From: Acidobacteriaceae bacterium
GTDB lineage: Bacteria; Acidobacteriota; Terriglobia; Terriglobales; Acidobacteriaceae
NCBI GenBank assembly: GCA_003156235.1
Contig: PMGP01000351.1
Location: 7,682-16,751 of the forward strand
Reading direction: 5' to 3'
DNA: 9,070 nucleotides
Position numbers and translations under genes: made by a program. Positions 5,529 to 9,070 of this stretch are shown piece by piece. The notes below the pieces were generated by a model that was not told where the DNA came from, did not search any database, and saw nothing but the letters and a program-made list of their open reading frames with translations. Within the stretch, counting starts at the first letter, position 1; each line of letters begins with the position of its first letter.

Positions 5529-8500
5529 ATGAAGTTATGCAGATTTGTGTTCATCCTCATTCCGATGGCAGCCATGTTCGCTGTCGCCGGGTGCGGGTCG
5601 GGCAGTTCCTCTGGTTCGTCTACTTCCACACAGCCGCCTACTCAACCAGCAAAGCTCGCCGCGGGCACCATCACCGCCAGCAGCGTCGCCTTGAACTGGA
5701 CGGCCTCGACCTCCAGTGCGGGCGTGGCTGGCTACAATGTCCTGCGCAATGCGAGCAAGGTCGGCACCTCCGCAACGGCCAGCTACACGGACACCAGCCT
5801 CGCCGCTGATACCACCTATTCGTACACCGTTTCGGCCTATGACGCGGCGGGCGATACCTCGGCTGCCAGCACTGCGATCTCGGTCACAACGCTCGCTCAA
5901 CCCAGCCAACCGACAATTCTTGCTTCTGGCACGGTCACATCGAGCAGTGTCGCGCTGAGTTGGACGGCGTCAACCGCCAGCCAGGGGATTGCGGGCTACA
6001 CGATCCTTCGCAATGGGAACAAGGTTGGAACCTCCACGAGCACCAGTTTCACTGACACGGCGCTTGCCGCTTCAACGACCTATTCCTATACTGTATCGGC
6101 CTATGACGCGGCCGGGGATACCTCGGCCGCCAGCAGCACTCTCTTGGTCACGACACTGGCGCAGGCACCACCGACTCAACCGACAAACCTGACGGCTGGC
6201 ACGGGCACATCGAGCACGGTTTCCCTGAGTTGGACTGCTTCTACCTCTGCACTGGGCGTGTCTGGATACAACATCTTCCGCAATGCAGTCAAGGAGGGCT
6301 CGTCTACCGGCACGAGTTATACAGATACTGGGCTGCTGGCCTCCACCGCGTATTCCTATACGGTTTCGGCATACGATTCGGCTGGCGATACTTCGGTGCT
6401 CAGCTCCGCGCTCCCGGTCACGACGCTCGCCGCCACCAAGACAGCACCGACGGCGCCAACCAGCTTTACCGCCGTGGAGAACGCGACCTTTTGCAACGTC
6501 ATCCTGAGCTGGGAAGCCTCTACCAGTTTGATAGGCATTGCGGGCTACCAGATTCTGCGGAACGGCAGCGCCCTTGCCACCACTGCAAATCTCAGTTACA
6601 ACGACGCCACACCAGCGGCCGGCACAAGTTACAGTTATGCGGTGGAAGCCTACGATACCGCCGGAAATCTATCAGCCCTGACCAGCGCTGTCACTTTGAG
6701 CACGGGAAGCTGTACGACTGCTCAAGCCATTCGCCTGGGGGTGATGTACACTCTGGCTCAATCCACTTTTTCCATTTGGTCGCCTAACAACAGCAACGTG
6801 GAGTTGAACCTCAACTCTACCTTGTATCCGATGCACATGGTAGCGAACGAAAACGGCTACAGCGATGTTTACTCTGTGATTGTGCCGGGAGATTTGAAGC
6901 TGCAGACCTACAACTTCCAGGTTGGAGGAGTCACCACGCGCGATCCCTATGGCGTGATGGTGGTGCCTGGCACCAACAACAACATTGTGATGGACCCGAG
7001 CCTGACTACATTGTCATCAGGATGGACGCCGCGCCCAACGCTCACCAATCGGGTTGATTCGATCATCTATGAAGCTAATGTGCGGGAGTTTACCAACGAT
7101 TCCAGCTCTGGCGTGCCGGTGGCGGATCGCGGATACTTCGAGGGCATGACGGATGCCGGGACCACGGTGAACGGCGTCACAGGCGCTCACAGCACCGGTA
7201 TCAGCCATCTCACCGAAATGGGAGTTACTCATATTCAGATCATGCCTTTCTTCGACTTCAACGACTGCATCAGCACTACGGCGGAAAATAACTGCTTCAA
7301 CTGGGGATACGATCCGCTGAACTACAACGTTCCTACGGCCAACTACTCGCAGACTCCAACCAATTATGCGAACCGCGTTCTCGAAGTTAAGAGGATGATC
7401 GACAATTTCCACCAGCAGGGCATTCGCGTGATCATGGACGTAGTCTATAACCACACCAGCAGCGAATCAGTCTTTGACGGGATCAGCTCCGACTATTACC
7501 TGACCACCGACATCACTGGATGCGGTAACACCATCAATGGCTCAAATGCCATGGTCGCGCGCATGATTCAGGACTCACTGGAGTATTGGGTCACTCAATA
7601 CAATGTGGATGGATTCCGCTTCGACTTGCTCGGTGTATTTCCTCTTACGACCGTCAATCAATGGGGAACCTACCTGACGACCATGTATCCAGAGCGCAAT
7701 CTGCTCCTCTATGGGGAACCGTGGGTTGATGGAACTCCGGCAATTACGGCATTCAATCTCGGCAATGTCGGCACCATTCCTTCGTCGCACTTCGGGGCGT
7801 TCAATGGAGGCTACCGGGGAGCCCTCAAGGGCACCAATGATGATGCTGGTGGGAATACTGGATTTCTGTTCGACCAGTCAATGAGCGACAGCTACTATGG
7901 CGCCTACATCGCTGGGCAGACATGGCCACGCACCGGTGATGCGGGTTATGGTCCCATTTCACTGGGCGTTGCTGGGTCTCCGGTGCCGTCGTTTCCGGCC
8001 ATGGCAAACTCCGACGAGTGGGAGGCGGCCTTTGCGGCCGCGCCAGAACAAAGTATCAACTATGTCTCGGTGCATGACAATCTTAACCTGTATGACAAAG
8101 TCACTGAATGGCAGTCTGCCAACAGCAAGACTGGGCAATCTCTTACGAATAGCCTGATTACCTATGGGTTTGGCATGATCCTTACTTCGCAGGGGATCCC
8201 ATTCATGTATGAGGGCGACGAATTCCAGCGCACCAAGGGCGACAACGACAACAGCTATAACATGGAATACGATCTCCTCTGGTCTAACCTCCAGAGCAAT
8301 ACCGATGACGCCGCGACCTATGCAACTGTCAAGGCGCTCATCGCGCTGCGCAAGGCGCACCCATCCTTGCGATTCAGCACCTGGAGTGAGATCAATACCA
8401 ATGTGCAGTCGAACCAGGAGAGCGCATCGCTGGTAGTCACCACTATCAATGCCTCGGCGGCAGCGAATGAAAGCTGGAACAAGGCCTTGATTATCTACAA

Positions 8501-8648
8501 CTCAAGCACCAGCGCGCAATCCGTTACGCTGCCGTCGGGAAGCTGGAATGTCGCGGTGGCAAACTCCAATGTTGAAACAGGGACGGCGCCAGTTGTCAGT
8601 GCCACGGTATCGGCAGGAGCTATGGCGGTCACCGTGTTGTATCAGTAA
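5529..8648 (+). CDS. Lipoprotein type I pullulanase (GH13 debranching enzyme) with four Fn3 domains
   Basis: Predicted pullulanase: hydrolyses alpha-1,6 branch links in pullulan, amylopectin or glycogen limit dextrins. 1039 residues. Lipoprotein signal ~1-21 with lipobox VAG|C22, then a Gly/Ser-rich linker, so it is tethered to a membrane after lipidation. Four Fn3 domains ~37-392. CBM48-like domain ~402-490 (FSIWSPNNSNVELNL). GH13 barrel from ~512 (IIYEANVREFT) to ~940. It contains FNWGYDP (590-596), the pullulanase signature, usually YNWGYDP. Region I DVVYNH (D637, H642); II GFRFDLLGV (nucleophile D699); III YGEPW (acid/base E730); IV VSVHDN (H849, D850). A C-terminal beta domain runs ~945-1039. 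All catalytic residues are present and the protein ends normally, so it looks functional. Motifs fit GH13_14-type pullulanase better than isoamylase or glycogen-debranching GlgX. Region IV reads HDNLNLYDK where HDNLTLWDK is common. It is separated from the amylase by a terminator-like hairpin and the IS66 relic, so it is probably transcribed from its own promoter. Confidence 0.92.
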   Translation: MKLCRFVFILIPMAAMFAVAGCGSGSSSGSSTSTQPPTQPAKLAAGTITASSVALNWTASTSSAGVAGYNVLRNASKVGTSATASYTDTSLAADTTYSYTVSAYDAAGDTSAASTAISVTTLAQPSQPTILASGTVTSSSVALSWTASTASQGIAGYTILRNGNKVGTSTSTSFTDTALAASTTYSYTVSAYDAAGDTSAASSTLLVTTLAQAPPTQPTNLTAGTGTSSTVSLSWTASTSALGVSGYNIFRNAVKEGSSTGTSYTDTGLLASTAYSYTVSAYDSAGDTSVLSSALPVTTLAATKTAPTAPTSFTAVENATFCNVILSWEASTSLIGIAGYQILRNGSALATTANLSYNDATPAAGTSYSYAVEAYDTAGNLSALTSAVTLSTGSCTTAQAIRLGVMYTLAQSTFSIWSPNNSNVELNLNSTLYPMHMVANENGYSDVYSVIVPGDLKLQTYNFQVGGVTTRDPYGVMVVPGTNNNIVMDPSLTTLSSGWTPRPTLTNRVDSIIYEANVREFTNDSSSGVPVADRGYFEGMTDAGTTVNGVTGAHSTGISHLTEMGVTHIQIMPFFDFNDCISTTAENNCFNWGYDPLNYNVPTANYSQTPTNYANRVLEVKRMIDNFHQQGIRVIMDVVYNHTSSESVFDGISSDYYLTTDITGCGNTINGSNAMVARMIQDSLEYWVTQYNVDGFRFDLLGVFPLTTVNQWGTYLTTMYPERNLLLYGEPWVDGTPAITAFNLGNVGTIPSSHFGAFNGGYRGALKGTNDDAGGNTGFLFDQSMSDSYYGAYIAGQTWPRTGDAGYGPISLGVAGSPVPSFPAMANSDEWEAAFAAAPEQSINYVSVHDNLNLYDKVTEWQSANSKTGQSLTNSLITYGFGMILTSQGIPFMYEGDEFQRTKGDNDNSYNMEYDLLWSNLQSNTDDAATYATVKALIALRKAHPSLRFSTWSEINTNVQSNQESASLVVTTINASAAANESWNKALIIYNSSTSAQSVTLPSGSWNVAVANSNVETGTAPVVSATVSAGAMAVTVLYQ
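5637..6704 (+). repeat. Four tandem Fn3-encoding repeats in the pullulanase gene
   Basis: Fn3 domains begin at residues ~37, ~125, ~215 and ~307, with periods of 88, 90 and 92 residues. Units 1-3 are close copies sharing SWTAST, GY.I.RN and YSYTVSAYD.AGDTS motifs, with long near-identical DNA blocks (for example around 5836-5875 and 6099-6140). Unit 4 is more diverged and has a Cys (C322) that could pair with C395 just after the domain. They probably form an extended stalk lifting the catalytic part away from the lipid anchor (inference). Confidence 0.85.
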
Positions 8649-8664
8649 ATGAACCGCAAGCTTC

Positions 8665-8693
8665 ACCAAGACGACGCTGCTTGGTCTATTTTT
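8665..8693 (+). terminator. Probable intrinsic terminator of the pullulanase gene
   Basis: ACCAAG (8665-8670) pairs with CTTGGT (8680-8685) around a 9-base loop. It is followed at once by CTATTTTT (8686-8693) and sits 16 bases after the stop codon. The stem is short, but the position and T-run are right. Confidence 0.55.
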
Positions 8694-9070
8694 GCTCCGG
8701 CGCGCACGAAAAAGGCGCTGGGCGTTGCGTAAACAGGCATTATAGGGGCTTCTCTACTGCCTGAGCGAAGACGGCGCGAGCGGATTCAGTCTTCCGCGTC
8801 TCGCTTGGTTCGGAATGTCTTGATGCTGGTGGGCCGGCCATTCTTCCGAACGACTACTTTCCAGGTTCCAGAAGAGGTCTATACGAAAGTCGCCATATTT
8901 GCTCCGATACAGTGCTTATGTTCCGGCACTGTACCGGAATTGTGCCGAAAGCGAAACTTAAGCGCAAGTGTACTTAGAATATGGCTGCTATATTTGTTGC
9001 CAGTTATTCTGTATACTATTGATTATATATGACATACATGCATATTACTTTGGTGGGCCTGCAGGGATTC
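8694..9070. other. Gene-free right edge, becoming AT-rich
   Basis: I see no supported gene. A + strand frame at 8805-9032 opens with TTG, has no ribosome binding site and no family resemblance. The content is an imperfect hairpin at 8904-8937, a small dyad CAGGCA/TGCCTG at 8734-8739 and 8758-8763, and a marked drop in GC from about 8950. The AT-rich part contains -10-like boxes (TATACT near 9012, TATATA near 9024). It may be the promoter region of a gene beyond the window. Confidence 0.5.
8904..8937. repeat. Imperfect inverted repeat downstream of the pullulanase
   Basis: CCGATACAGTGC (8904-8915) and GCACTGTACCGG (8926-8937) are inverted copies matching at 11 of 12 positions, with a 10-base loop. 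Competing pairings exist: TTCCGG 8921-8926 with CCGGAA 8934-8939, and CGGCAC 8924-8929 with GTGCCG 8942-8947. This could be a switchable structure or a decayed repeat element. No T-run follows. Confidence 0.5.

Noticed and set aside
8780..8815. Short stretch with a GGTTCGGAA-like T-loop word, considered as a tRNA
   Set aside because: No matching acceptor stem, D-arm or anticodon arm can be folded around it.
8805..9032. 75-codon + strand open frame with a hydrophobic end
   Set aside because: TTG start without ribosome binding site, no recognisable family, and the hydrophobic C-terminus comes from the AT-rich stretch.

Overview
The window looks like part of an Acidobacteriota genome (class Terriglobia, e.g. 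relatives of Acidobacterium, Granulicella or Terriglobus). This rests on the type of TonB-dependent receptor C-terminus at the left edge, on the C-terminal tail of the amylase (an Ig-like fold interrupted by hydrophobic segments and an RRK patch, a style I associate with acidobacterial secreted proteins), and on moderately GC-rich coding sequence. It is inference from protein style, not from a marker gene.

Layout, left to right, all genes on the + strand. (1) Positions 2-1138 hold the C-terminal part of an Oar-like TonB-dependent outer-membrane receptor whose start lies outside the window. (2) Positions 1139-1303 are a short intergenic region rich in inverted repeats. (3) Positions 1304-4807 encode a 1167-residue secreted, multi-domain GH13 alpha-amylase. 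Its order is signal peptide, starch-binding-like module, catalytic barrel of the animal/Streptomyces alpha-amylase type, domain C, two Fn3 domains, a second copy of the starch-binding-like module, an Ig-like domain and a hydrophobic C-terminal region. (4) Positions 4826-4877 form a long hairpin, probably a terminator. (5) Positions 4895-5256 are a frameshifted relic of an IS66-type transposase (TnpC), followed by about 270 bases with no convincing gene. (6) Positions 5529-8648 encode a 1039-residue lipoprotein pullulanase (type I debranching enzyme) with four Fn3 domains, a CBM48-like domain and a GH13 catalytic domain. (7) Positions 8649-9070 are non-coding as far as I can tell: a likely terminator, an imperfect hairpin and an AT-rich right edge.

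The natural reading is a starch or glycogen utilisation locus. The amylase would cut alpha-1,4 links and the lipoprotein pullulanase alpha-1,6 branch links at the cell envelope. The neighbouring TonB-dependent receptor is a plausible, unproven importer of the maltodextrins. This parallels the Bacteroidetes Sus system in logic, but no SusD-like protein, regulator or inner-membrane transporter is visible.

The points most worth a second look are: the amylase replaces two normally conserved active-site histidines (Gln248 and Trp475); its C-terminus carries a membrane-hairpin-like insertion inside an Ig-like fold, which may be an undescribed anchoring or sorting signal; and the starch-binding-like module is duplicated on both sides of the catalytic core with high DNA similarity.
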